From Candidatus Bathyarchaeota archaeon (lineage in GTDB: Archaea; Thermoproteota; Bathyarchaeia; 40CM-2-53-6), in the NCBI GenBank assembly GCA_005882905.1, contig VBBG01000086.1, positions 1 to 8,727 on the forward strand: a stretch of 8,727 bases of DNA, in the 5' to 3' direction. Shown here one piece after another: positions 1-6,566 of this stretch. The position numbers and the translations under genes were made by a program. Within the stretch, counting starts at the first letter, position 1; every line of letters starts with the position of its first letter. The notes under the pieces are model-generated. The model saw only the letters and a list, made by a program, of their open reading frames with translations. It ran no database searches and was not told where the DNA came from.

Positions 1-1
1 G

Positions 2-571
2 AGCGCTGGCTGGAATGAAACCGAGTTCTCACACCTAGGGTCAAACTTTCACAACCGAGGGAAGAGACTGGACGAGTCGATACAGCTGATCAAAGACCTA
101 TGGGCGGGAAAGACTCACTTCCAAAGCAGCGTTCTGCGTCCCAAGTTCAAGGACGCAGTCTTTGAGCCCACGCCCGTCCAGCAGACGCTCTCCATATGGA
201 TAGGAGGGTCTAGCCAGGCCGCTATGAAAAGGGCCGCTACCCTAGGAGATGCTTGGCACCCAAATGTCCAGACGTTCGACAAATTTGCGAAACTGGTCTC
301 GGAGTTCAGAGAGAGCTTTCCCGGGTCGAAGGAGAAGGACATCTGCGTGCGTATCGGTCTTAACTCCAAATCCGATAGATCAGAGTACACATCGCCATTA
401 GGCGAGAAGAGAGTTATGCTCTCGTCCAACCGCGAGGAGAACAGGAATATAATGAAACGGCTGGAATGGCTTGGAGTTTCCTACGCAGTTATCGCTCCAA
501 ACCCGGACGGCAGAGTCTCGGTAGCTGACCAGCTCAGCGGGATGAAGATGATCACAGAGGATTTCCTCTGA
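2..571 (+). CDS. Luciferase-like (LLM class) flavin/F420-dependent oxidoreductase, 5'-truncated
   Basis: The frame is open from base 2 to the TGA at 569-571, so the N-terminal part lies left of the window and about 189 codons remain. The first visible residues, AGWNETEFSHLG followed by RGKRLDESIQLIKDLW, match the region of luciferase-like monooxygenases where a G-W-N-x-x-E-F motif precedes the R-x-x-x-L-x-E helix. Further on, the strand SIWIGGSS followed by AAMKRAATLGDAWHP is the family's cofactor-phosphate-binding Gly-Gly region and the following helix. These enzymes are soluble TIM-barrel proteins using reduced F420 or FMN; in archaea F420 is the usual guess. The substrate cannot be inferred. 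The ATG at 224 is internal and is not the start. The gene ends 89 bases before the next one, which has its own TATA-like box, so the two need not share a transcript. The family call is firm; cofactor and substrate are inference. Confidence 0.87.
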   Translation, partial: SAGWNETEFSHLGSNFHNRGKRLDESIQLIKDLWAGKTHFQSSVLRPKFKDAVFEPTPVQQTLSIWIGGSSQAAMKRAATLGDAWHPNVQTFDKFAKLVSEFRESFPGSKEKDICVRIGLNSKSDRSEYTSPLGEKRVMLSSNREENRNIMKRLEWLGVSYAVIAPNPDGRVSVADQLSGMKMITEDFL

Positions 572-581
572 AACCCTCCGA

Positions 582-590
582 CTTTATACG
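582..590 (+). promoter_or_regulatory. Putative TATA box for the nucleotidyltransferase gene
   Basis: The 9-mer CTTTATACG lies 11 bases after the oxidoreductase stop codon. The identical 9-mer occurs at 6912-6920 before the NurA-like gene, where its distance to the start suits an archaeal promoter. A TATA box here would place transcription start near 610-614 and leave a leader of about 50 bases before the TTG at 661. The assignment rests on sequence and position only. Confidence 0.4.
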
Positions 591-610
591 TGCCCATCTC
601 AAACTGTTAT

Positions 611-664
611 GGGAGGCCGAATGTGACTAGCGACTCGCTGATGTCTAGCTCGCATGACAATTGA
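611..664 (+). promoter_or_regulatory. Possible leader with SD, start-stop and 7-codon upstream ORF
   Basis: GGGAGG at 611-616 is a good Shine-Dalgarno match, but the ATG four bases after it (621-623) is followed at once by TGA. A second ATG at 641 opens seven codons (MSSSHDN) and stops at TGA 662-664, overlapping the TTG start at 661-663. The main gene has no clear SD of its own. Translational coupling is conceivable, but the arrangement could easily be chance. Confidence 0.2.
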
Positions 665-2136
665 AAGCAGTAGTCTTGGCGGGAGGAGAAGGGACTCGCC
701 TTCGTCCTCTCACCTTCACCCGGCCCAAGCCGATGCTACCACTAGGCCCAGACCCGATAATCCACTATGTTCTGTCACACCTCGCGGAAAGCGGATTTCA
801 TGATATCATCGTCATTCCGGGATACTTGGGAGACCAGATCATGGGTTACGTGGGGGACGGGTCGAAGTTTGGTGTAGGGGTCACCTACGTTGTGGAGCCA
901 GAGGGAGTTACATTTGGAACTGCGGGCAGTCTCAAGCTCGCGGCCCATCTTCTCGACGATACATTCCTAGTGGTCCAGTCTGACGTCATCACCGAATTAC
1001 CTCTCCGCGAAATGGGGCTCTTTCATTCAAATCGCGGAGGTGAGGTGTCGATCGGCTTGACGACGGTCGAGGATCCGTCCTCGTACGGGGTAGCGGTTGT
1101 CGATGAAGAGGATGAGATCGTGAAGTTTGTCGAGAAGCCTCCACTCGGCTCTTCTGAGAGCAATCTCGTCAGCACAGGCTTCTACATTCTCGAACCTGAC
1201 GTAGTTGACTATATCGAGAATGAGAGGTGGGACTTTGCGAAGGATCTCTTCCCCTACCTCATGCGACTAGGCCAACATCTTTTCGGGTACGCATCGGACG
1301 CGTTCTGGGTCGATGTTGGAGAGTTGAAGGGCTACCTGACCGGGGTTAACTGGGTCCTACGCAACCTCGTCAAGAACCCGCCCCGGGACGCAAGAATGAT
1401 CGGATCTCCAAACGAAGCTGTGTTCGCCAGGGGAGACATCACGGTCGGCCGGAATGCCAAGATTACGGGTCCTGCCTGGGTCGAGAACGGCGCAACACTT
1501 GGAGACGGCGTCCAGGTAAAGCCTGGGACCGTGTTGAAGGAGAATTCGCAGTTGTTGTCCGGTACCAGTGTCGAAGCTGGAGTCGTATTCGAGAGAGCCG
1601 TTATAGGCCACAACTGTTCGGTGAAATCAACAATCATTGGCGAGAGGGCCGTCGTGGGGAATGATGTCACGATAGATAGGGCGATTATCGGGCAGGGCTG
1701 TAATATAGGCGAGACGGTAAAGATTCTCTCCGGCAGCAAACTCTGGCCCAACACTAGGGTTCAGGCAGGTAGCACAGTCGATGGTGTCGTGGCAGTCCCC
1801 CGAGACAAATCGTTCTATTTCGACACTGGCCTCGGGCAGTACTCAGGAGTCTTGGCATCGTCCATCGAAGATTTCTTGGGCGCTTTCAAAATAGTCCCTA
1901 TCGAGGCCTTGGAGTATCATATAGGGCGCAGGGATTTCGAGAAATGGACCAAGGATGTGCTCGGGTCGGTCTTGCTTGCAGACAATATCCGGACCCTGAG
2001 AAGATCCCAGCTCAAGGGCGAGGACCTACGACTTCAACTCATCGGCGTCGTTCAAGAGTGGGCCCAGAGAGTCTCCTCTCCCCAGACCAGCCCCAACGAG
2101 GAGAAGAATGCTGAGAAGCACACGACCAGAGTTTAG
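661..2136 (+). CDS. Sugar-phosphate nucleotidyltransferase (NDP-sugar pyrophosphorylase) with beta-helix and DUF5752-like C-terminus
   Basis: This 491-residue protein should join a sugar 1-phosphate to an NTP, giving an NDP-sugar and pyrophosphate for glycan or glycolipid synthesis in the cytoplasm. Residues 1-29 carry the signature LAGGEGTRLRPLT...PKPMLPLG. FGTAG lies at 85-89, metal-binding Asp108 sits in VVQSDV (many relatives have GD), FVEKP at 156-160 and WVDVG at 216-220. Residues 250-380 are isoleucine/valine-rich hexapeptide repeats forming a left-handed beta-helix, as in GDP-mannose pyrophosphorylase and GlmU-type enzymes. Residues 385-470 (FYFDTG, then SIEDFLGAF, EYH, FEKW, LA, LR) form a helical region resembling DUF5752. 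The last 20 residues are charged and probably disordered. TTG is the only plausible start: a TGA lies two codons upstream and the Rossmann strand MKAVVLAGG begins there. Base and sugar specificity (GDP-mannose, dTDP- or UDP-glucose) cannot be read from the sequence. Confidence 0.88.
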   Translation: MKAVVLAGGEGTRLRPLTFTRPKPMLPLGPDPIIHYVLSHLAESGFHDIIVIPGYLGDQIMGYVGDGSKFGVGVTYVVEPEGVTFGTAGSLKLAAHLLDDTFLVVQSDVITELPLREMGLFHSNRGGEVSIGLTTVEDPSSYGVAVVDEEDEIVKFVEKPPLGSSESNLVSTGFYILEPDVVDYIENERWDFAKDLFPYLMRLGQHLFGYASDAFWVDVGELKGYLTGVNWVLRNLVKNPPRDARMIGSPNEAVFARGDITVGRNAKITGPAWVENGATLGDGVQVKPGTVLKENSQLLSGTSVEAGVVFERAVIGHNCSVKSTIIGERAVVGNDVTIDRAIIGQGCNIGETVKILSGSKLWPNTRVQAGSTVDGVVAVPRDKSFYFDTGLGQYSGVLASSIEDFLGAFKIVPIEALEYHIGRRDFEKWTKDVLGSVLLADNIRTLRRSQLKGEDLRLQLIGVVQEWAQRVSSPQTSPNEEKNAEKHTTRV

Positions 2137-2189
2137 ATTAGGGATGCTCCCGAAATGCCTCTGGTTAAGGGCCTCTTCTGGGCAGGGTT

Positions 2190-2432
2190 CTACTGTGGCT
2201 GAGACTTCGGCATGAATTTTTCCTTGCCCACCGCAACAATGAACAAGATAATCCCAATGGCAAACAACTGCAAGCTTATCGCAATTGAGACGACCGGGTC
2301 TAAACCCTGCTTTGTGATCCCCAGCTCATAGTTAATGTAGGCGGGGAGAATCATAAACGCTGCTGCAATCACAACCACTGCTCCTCGGACTAGCTTGCCG
2401 ACTTCTGAGTCACGGAAGCTTCCGGTGCCCAT
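2190..2432 (-). CDS. Small two-helix membrane protein, function unknown
   Basis: I do not recognise a family for this 80-residue protein. It has two clear hydrophobic segments, about residues 17-36 and 48-69. They are joined by a short loop, NYELGITKQGLDP, and flanked by a polar N-terminus and a lysine-rich C-terminus (GKEKFMPKS). It is therefore probably a small integral membrane protein with both ends on the same side. The ATG start is forced, because an in-frame TAG lies six codons upstream. A weak SD-like AGGATGGT lies about ten bases before the start. It is the last gene of a minus-strand run, 59 bases after TrmI, and faces the nucleotidyltransferase tail to tail with 53 bases between. 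A CTATATAG box ahead of it could give it its own transcript. The hydrophobicity pattern and uninterrupted frame support a real gene, but no function is proposed. Confidence 0.68.
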   Translation of the reverse strand: MGTGSFRDSEVGKLVRGAVVVIAAAFMILPAYINYELGITKQGLDPVVSIAISLQLFAIGIILFIVAVGKEKFMPKSQPQ

Positions 2433-2479
2433 TATTCTTGGACCATCCTAAAGGCTGAATGACCCACCTCGTCTCTCCA

Positions 2480-2487
2480 CTATATAG
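2480..2487 (-). promoter_or_regulatory. Possible TATA box for the small membrane protein gene
   Basis: CTATATAG lies between the TrmI stop codon and the start of the small membrane protein gene, centred about 50 bases upstream of its ATG. That would give a leader of roughly 25 bases. The octamer is self-complementary, so orientation is taken only from the neighbouring genes. Confidence 0.3.
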
Positions 2488-2491
2488 GCGC

Positions 2492-3268
2492 TCACTCCTT
2501 CGAGGCGACTTTGCGCGCAATTGTTACGTATGCCGTGTGACCGATCATTCGAGATTCGGGGCGGACTTTCCCAGCTTCAGTCTTGAATTCTCTCACCAGC
2601 AGTTCAACCGCCTCAAGGACGAGGAACATGTTCTTCCTAAGAGCATCCGCCAGCTTCTCCAGCTGATTTACTGTAGGCGTGAATGCAGCCAGAACTCCGC
2701 CTCCTGCCAAGGCTTCCCAAGCTGGTGCTACAAGCCTCCAGGGATCGCCGAGATCGATGACTGCCGCGTCCGCGTTCCTCTCTAAGAATCCCTCTGCTGG
2801 ATCAATATTCCTGAATGTTACCAGACGAGATATGCTTCCCTTCCGGACATTCTTCTGAGCCGCTCTCAAGAATTCGTTTCGGTTCTCGTAGGTGTAGACT
2901 CTTCCATCAGGCGCAACGGATTGTGCTATTGCGGCGGTCAGCGCACCGCTACCAGTCCCGACTTCGACGACGCTATCTCCATTCTTCAGGCCCAGCATGT
3001 AGATGGCATATCCAATGTCCTTTGGATACAGAATCTGGGTGGGCCTATCAAAAGACTCGACTAGATCTGAGAGTCGAGGCTTGAAGACGGCAAGTGACTG
3101 ACCTAGACTTGTCTTGACAGAGACTCCCGATTCCATCCCTACTATGTCTTTGAGATCAAGATACCCTCGATGTGTATGGAATCGGCCCTCACCGGCTCTA
3201 GTAATCCAGTGTCGCCGAGAGTCCTGATAGAGAAGAACTAGATCGCCTGCTCGAAATGTCGCTGTCAA
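2492..3268 (-). CDS. trmI: tRNA (adenine-N1)-methyltransferase, TrmI family
   Basis: This 258-residue protein is a class I SAM-dependent methyltransferase that in archaea makes m1A at tRNA positions 57/58. Residues 1-65 form the small N-terminal beta domain with FRAGDLVLL, HRGYLDLKDIVG (34-44) and SLGQSLAVFKP. The family marker TQILYPKD is at 77-84. SAM motif I is VVEVGTGSGALT (100-111), followed by GRVYTYENR (122-130) with the acidic ribose ligand. The catalytic-region motif reads DLGDPW (172-177), where relatives usually have D-x-P-D-P-W. FTPTVNQ (196-202) and RPESRMIGHTAY (236-247) complete the pattern. The start is TTG; an in-frame TGA lies four codons upstream, and the next Met (residue 45) would remove conserved sequence. 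It follows the S9 peptidase gene by 99 bases, and a weak TATA-like CTAAATC lies about 29 bases before the TTG, so it may have its own nearly leaderless transcript. Confidence 0.93.
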   Translation of the reverse strand: MTATFRAGDLVLLYQDSRRHWITRAGEGRFHTHRGYLDLKDIVGMESGVSVKTSLGQSLAVFKPRLSDLVESFDRPTQILYPKDIGYAIYMLGLKNGDSVVEVGTGSGALTAAIAQSVAPDGRVYTYENRNEFLRAAQKNVRKGSISRLVTFRNIDPAEGFLERNADAAVIDLGDPWRLVAPAWEALAGGGVLAAFTPTVNQLEKLADALRKNMFLVLEAVELLVREFKTEAGKVRPESRMIGHTAYVTIARKVASKE

Positions 3269-3367
3269 AGCTGCTCGTCAAAAGACTCTAGAAGATTTAG
3301 CGATTAGAGATGAATTACTGCCAGCAATTGAGGTCCCGGTCCTGCGCCGCCAGAGCTTTAGCGCTGT

Positions 3368-5332
3368 CTAGTTCGACAGGTTCTTCCGGAAGAATTCCGT
3401 GATAGTGTTGTAACAGTGGACTCGGTTCCTGAACCGCAGAACGTCGTGTCCCTCATCCTCGTACACTTGATAGTCTACGTTGACGCCATCCTTCCGCAGA
3501 TCATCTACCAGCTGCGCAGATTCTGGCTCTGGAACTCGTGGGTCGTGTTTGCCTTGTATGATCATCAGAGGGCAGGATAACTGGTTCATGTAGGTCTTGG
3601 GTGATCTCTCCAAGAGGAAGTCCTTGTCCGTGACAGGGTCGCCAAGTTCCAACCGGAAGAACGTCTGCCATGTTGGAGGAATCCGCGACAACCAGGCTGG
3701 CAGATCGTAGGGGCCGAACATGTCGACAGCCGCCTTCCACAATTCCGGATGTCTGGACGCCAAGGTTAGCGTCATGTATCCCCCATAGGATCGGCCGACA
3801 ATGCCTCGGCGGCTCGAGTCTATCCTCGGATCTTTCTCCAGACGCTTGAGACCCTCGATATGGTCCTGTACGTCTTTGCCGCCCCAGTCTTTGTCTACCC
3901 ACTTCATGTAGCGGATTCCGTAGCCTGTACTGCCTCGTACATTTGGAACGAAGACTGCGAAACCGTTCAGCGTCAAGTACTGGATCAAGGGCATCGAGAA
4001 CCAGGTGAAATCCGGCCTCTCCTGTCCTTGAGGTCCTCCGTGAACGTATTCGACTAGAGGTCTGGGTCCCTTGTGGCCGAGCTTTGGAGAGGGGAGATAG
4101 AGTCTTGCCGAAACTCGCAATCCGTCAAACGTTGTATAGCTGGCGTCTTCTCCGGCAGAGAGGTACTCGTCTGGAATGCCTAGGACCTTCTCGCTTGAGA
4201 GGCGTGTTGCCGTGGACTCTGCTCCGCTTGGTATGATGTAGAGTTGTGAGGGGGTATTGGCCCTCGTGAAAGCAAAAACGTACTCCACTTCGAGAGGATC
4301 ATGATTCGTTACCTGCCATTCGAGACCCAGGACCACACCACTCGACAATGGAGGAGCCCCAAGTAGGACCCGGCCAGCCTGAAAGACTGGTGACGCTCCC
4401 CCATGGAAGGTGCCTTCATACACCCAGGAAGCTCCATCGATATTGTATTCCAAGACGAACAGATCGTCCTCGACTTTTCGTAGTCCAACCAACTCTCCTT
4501 GACCCGAATGCTGTAGTCCGTTGACAGGAATGTCGACCGGCTGGGACGGATTGTCCAAAGCGAGATAGGTCAAGCCCCCGTTGTCGTGGAATATGGTCGA
4601 CGTGAAAAATAGCCCCTTGTCCTCGTCGACGAAGCTGCACCAGCCGATGCCATTCGGTTGGACTTGTTTTCCCTCTCGCTGGTCGAGCGGAATGCCGAAG
4701 AGCAGTTTCCTCTCTGTCATGCCAGGCTTCCGATAGTACAGTACGATGTCTCCTGCAGTGTAGCTGTCCGCAAGAATCACTGTGGAATGGTCGGAGCTCA
4801 CTCCGTTGCAAATGTTCCCGTATATGCTGGTTCCGAGCGAGCTGACCTCACCGGTCCCTAGGTTGACTTTGAGGCATTCGATATTGGGGGTCTTTCGGTT
4901 GTCCCGGAAGAAGTAAGCGATGTTTCGGTCTTTGTCGAGGTGTACACAGGCGATCTGTTCGTCTCGATACTTGTCGCCGAGCAACGGTTCAGGTATGCCA
5001 CCGTTGAGAGGGATGAGACTGGGCTGATAGTTCTCGTTGCCGAGTTTGTCAATCATGACGAGGATTTTTCCGAGTTTGGGAATGACGTGGTAGTTGTCTC
5101 CGGCCATCAAGTGTGGGTTAACAAGAGCCATACCACCAGGCAGCAGAGGTTCAGGAATGCTTCCGTGCTTGTCCATGGAGTAGAGGCTCAGGACTCCACT
5201 CATGTCCGACAGGAAAAAGATTCGATCATTCACATTCTCAGGTTCGAGCATGAGCCTTGCTGAGAGGAGCGATTCGATTGGAAACATGGGCCTCTCCGGA
5301 GCAGGTCTTTCAAGAACTTCAGTTACGGTCAA
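3368..5332 (-). CDS. S9 family serine peptidase (prolyl oligopeptidase / acylaminoacyl-peptidase type)
   Basis: This 654-residue protein has the two-part layout of family S9: an N-terminal beta-propeller (about residues 25-390, with repeats such as RIFFLSDMSG and LFFTSTIF) that restricts access, and a C-terminal alpha/beta-hydrolase domain (about 395-654). The hydrolase motifs are all present: VEYVHGGPQ (oxyanion region, 427-435), PNVRGSTGYG (463-472), nucleophile Ser515 in GRSYGGY, Asp597 in GKHDPRVP and His629 in DEGHD. No signal peptide is visible, so it is probably a cytoplasmic oligopeptidase or acylaminoacyl-peptidase; the sequence does not separate these. The most upstream start is TTG at 5332, six codons after an in-frame TAG. 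An ATG at codon 16 (5287) follows GGAGAGG, though spaced by only three bases, so the first 15 residues are uncertain. It lies 29 bases after the phosphatase gene and is probably cotranscribed with it. Confidence 0.94.
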   Translation of the reverse strand: MTVTEVLERPAPERPMFPIESLLSARLMLEPENVNDRIFFLSDMSGVLSLYSMDKHGSIPEPLLPGGMALVNPHLMAGDNYHVIPKLGKILVMIDKLGNENYQPSLIPLNGGIPEPLLGDKYRDEQIACVHLDKDRNIAYFFRDNRKTPNIECLKVNLGTGEVSSLGTSIYGNICNGVSSDHSTVILADSYTAGDIVLYYRKPGMTERKLLFGIPLDQREGKQVQPNGIGWCSFVDEDKGLFFTSTIFHDNGGLTYLALDNPSQPVDIPVNGLQHSGQGELVGLRKVEDDLFVLEYNIDGASWVYEGTFHGGASPVFQAGRVLLGAPPLSSGVVLGLEWQVTNHDPLEVEYVFAFTRANTPSQLYIIPSGAESTATRLSSEKVLGIPDEYLSAGEDASYTTFDGLRVSARLYLPSPKLGHKGPRPLVEYVHGGPQGQERPDFTWFSMPLIQYLTLNGFAVFVPNVRGSTGYGIRYMKWVDKDWGGKDVQDHIEGLKRLEKDPRIDSSRRGIVGRSYGGYMTLTLASRHPELWKAAVDMFGPYDLPAWLSRIPPTWQTFFRLELGDPVTDKDFLLERSPKTYMNQLSCPLMIIQGKHDPRVPEPESAQLVDDLRKDGVNVDYQVYEDEGHDVLRFRNRVHCYNTITEFFRKNLSN

Positions 5333-5361
5333 GCAAACCGAGTGAGCCTACAACACATGTC

Positions 5362-5868
5362 CTAATCAACCTTCTCCGTTATTCCAGAAGCGACCGACTC
5401 GTTGTCTCTCGCGCGAACTAGTCTGTCAGCGATAGTCTCTATGCAGGGAAGCATTATCGAGTGGCAGTGGCGAAGCCAGGCAAATACATCTCCATATCCA
5501 CTGTCCGGAAAGTCTTTGACTTCGCCGTCCCTCCCTGCGTAAGACGTAATCTTGTCAACTCGTCCTTGAGATCCCGGGTATCTTTCCAGTATCTGGCGAA
5601 CATGCCGGTTCTCCATACCCAAGATCAGATTCGATCTATCCACCAGTTCTTGGGTTAACGGTTGCGAAGGTCGGTTCTCGACGATTTGATAGGCGGAGCC
5701 AAGTACTCGACGAAGCTGCGCATGCGCCACGCTCCAAGGACTGGCAACTAAGCCACTGGATGATACCTCGATCCCGTTAACGTTCCTGTCAGCTAACGTC
5801 TGACGCATCAACGCCTCAGCCATGGGGCTCCGGCAGATGTTGCCGTCGCAGACGAATAGAACCTTCAT
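5362..5868 (-). CDS. Low-molecular-weight protein-tyrosine-phosphatase family protein
   Basis: From the ATG at 5868 the protein has 168 residues, normal for the family, and begins MKVLFVCDGNICRSPMAEA. This contains the phosphate-binding loop C-x5-R (Cys7 nucleophile, Arg13, Ser14) and the second conserved cysteine, Cys12. The general-acid aspartate should lie in the loop KDFPDSGYGD (Asp119 or Asp122); the usual D-P pair is modified to D-F-P-D, so which one acts is unclear. The internal segment NLILGMENRHVRQI matches the family's helix after the second beta-alpha unit. Such enzymes dephosphorylate tyrosine, or in some lineages arginine or small molecules, and the arsenate reductases of this fold are related; substrate is unassigned. 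The frame can be extended five codons to a TTG at 5883, but the ATG matches the usual N-terminus. It heads the minus-strand run and is divergent from uS7. Confidence 0.88.
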   Translation of the reverse strand: MKVLFVCDGNICRSPMAEALMRQTLADRNVNGIEVSSSGLVASPWSVAHAQLRRVLGSAYQIVENRPSQPLTQELVDRSNLILGMENRHVRQILERYPGSQGRVDKITSYAGRDGEVKDFPDSGYGDVFAWLRHCHSIMLPCIETIADRLVRARDNESVASGITEKVD

Positions 5869-5933
5869 TCCGCGCAATCTCAAGCTAGACCAACGCAGTA
5901 TCGTCAGTAAGCATTAGAGCTCTGTTTCCACGA

Positions 5934-6566
5934 ATGTTTAAAATGATGGAGACGGAGAACACCCAACGCTGGGTCCGTTTGAGCAAGGATCTGAAGAAGC
6001 TTCCCGAGGTTAAGGTGTTCGGCAAATGGTCTACAGCGGATATTGAGGTTAGGGATCCAGGGCTCAAAAGGTACATTTCCGCGAGGCCCATACTTCTACC
6101 GCACACCAGCGGACGTCACGAGCATGCCCGCTTCCGAAAGTCGACCATTAACGTTGTTGAACGGCTGATCGACGATATGATGCGGCCAGGGGTTGCTGGT
6201 GGTAACAAGGCCCGCGCGAGCAGTATCGTCAGGAACGCCATGGACATAATTGCTATCCGGACCGGTAAGAATCCTATCGAGATTATTGTGCGAGCAATCG
6301 AGAACGCTGCCCCTGCCGAGGACGTTACAAGGATCGCCTACGGCGGAATCGTCTACCCGATCTCGGTGGACATAGCTCCCCAGAGGAGGGTTGACATTGC
6401 ACTCCGGCACATTACTGAACTGTCCCGTCAGGCGTCCCACAACAATCCTCGGACAGTGGACGAATGCCTTGCTGAGGAGCTGATTCTCGCAGCCGCTAGG
6501 GACCCGAAGAGCGCGTCTGTTCGCAAGAGGGACGAGATAGAACGAATAGCGTTAGCTTCACGCTAG
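5934..6566 (+). CDS. rps7: 30S ribosomal protein S7 (uS7), archaeal type
   Basis: This 210-residue protein is the small-subunit head protein that binds the 3' major domain of 16S rRNA and contacts the E-site tRNA. It has the archaeal/eukaryotic form: VFGKWS (28-33), EVRDPGLKRYIS (38-49), RPILLPHTSGRH (51-62), NVVERLIDDMMRPG (73-86), NPIEIIVRAIENAAP (113-127), TRIAYGGIVYPISVDIAPQRR (132-152) and the C-terminal RKRDEIERIALASR. Three ATGs lie close together (5934, 5943, 5946); the first gives about 27 residues before the conserved core, and none has a clear SD. In many archaea this gene sits next to S12 and EF-1A in the RNA-polymerase/ribosomal cluster. Here its neighbours are a divergent phosphatase and a convergent small membrane protein. 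Its stop overlaps that convergent gene's stop, and a T5 run follows seven bases later. Confidence 0.97.
   Translation: MFKMMETENTQRWVRLSKDLKKLPEVKVFGKWSTADIEVRDPGLKRYISARPILLPHTSGRHEHARFRKSTINVVERLIDDMMRPGVAGGNKARASSIVRNAMDIIAIRTGKNPIEIIVRAIENAAPAEDVTRIAYGGIVYPISVDIAPQRRVDIALRHITELSRQASHNNPRTVDECLAEELILAAARDPKSASVRKRDEIERIALASR

Noticed and set aside
224..571. A separate 115-residue gene starting at ATG 224
   Set aside because: The same frame is open leftwards to base 2 and codes for typical luciferase-like residues, so 224 is an internal Met of a truncated gene.
654..664. ATG at 654 as the nucleotidyltransferase start
   Set aside because: It is in a different frame from the MKAVVLAGG sequence; using it would need an indel, whereas TTG at 661 fits without one.
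1332..1754. A 140-residue minus-strand frame inside the nucleotidyltransferase
   Set aside because: It is antisense to the clearly coding hexapeptide-repeat region, has no recognisable motifs and is explained as a shadow frame.
2137..2221. Intrinsic terminator between the convergent genes, including the T5 run at 2217-2221
   Set aside because: The T run is about 80 bases after the stop and inside the opposite gene, and no convincing hairpin precedes it.
2459..2785. A 108-residue plus-strand frame
   Set aside because: It lies almost wholly antisense to TrmI, whose motifs are unmistakable; its composition is low-quality coding.
4416..4811. A 131-residue minus-strand frame inside the peptidase
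   Set aside because: It is out of frame within the S9 peptidase and is rich in Arg, His and Ser, as expected of a shadow in GC-rich DNA.
6096..6440. A 114-residue minus-strand frame
   Set aside because: It is antisense to conserved uS7 coding sequence.
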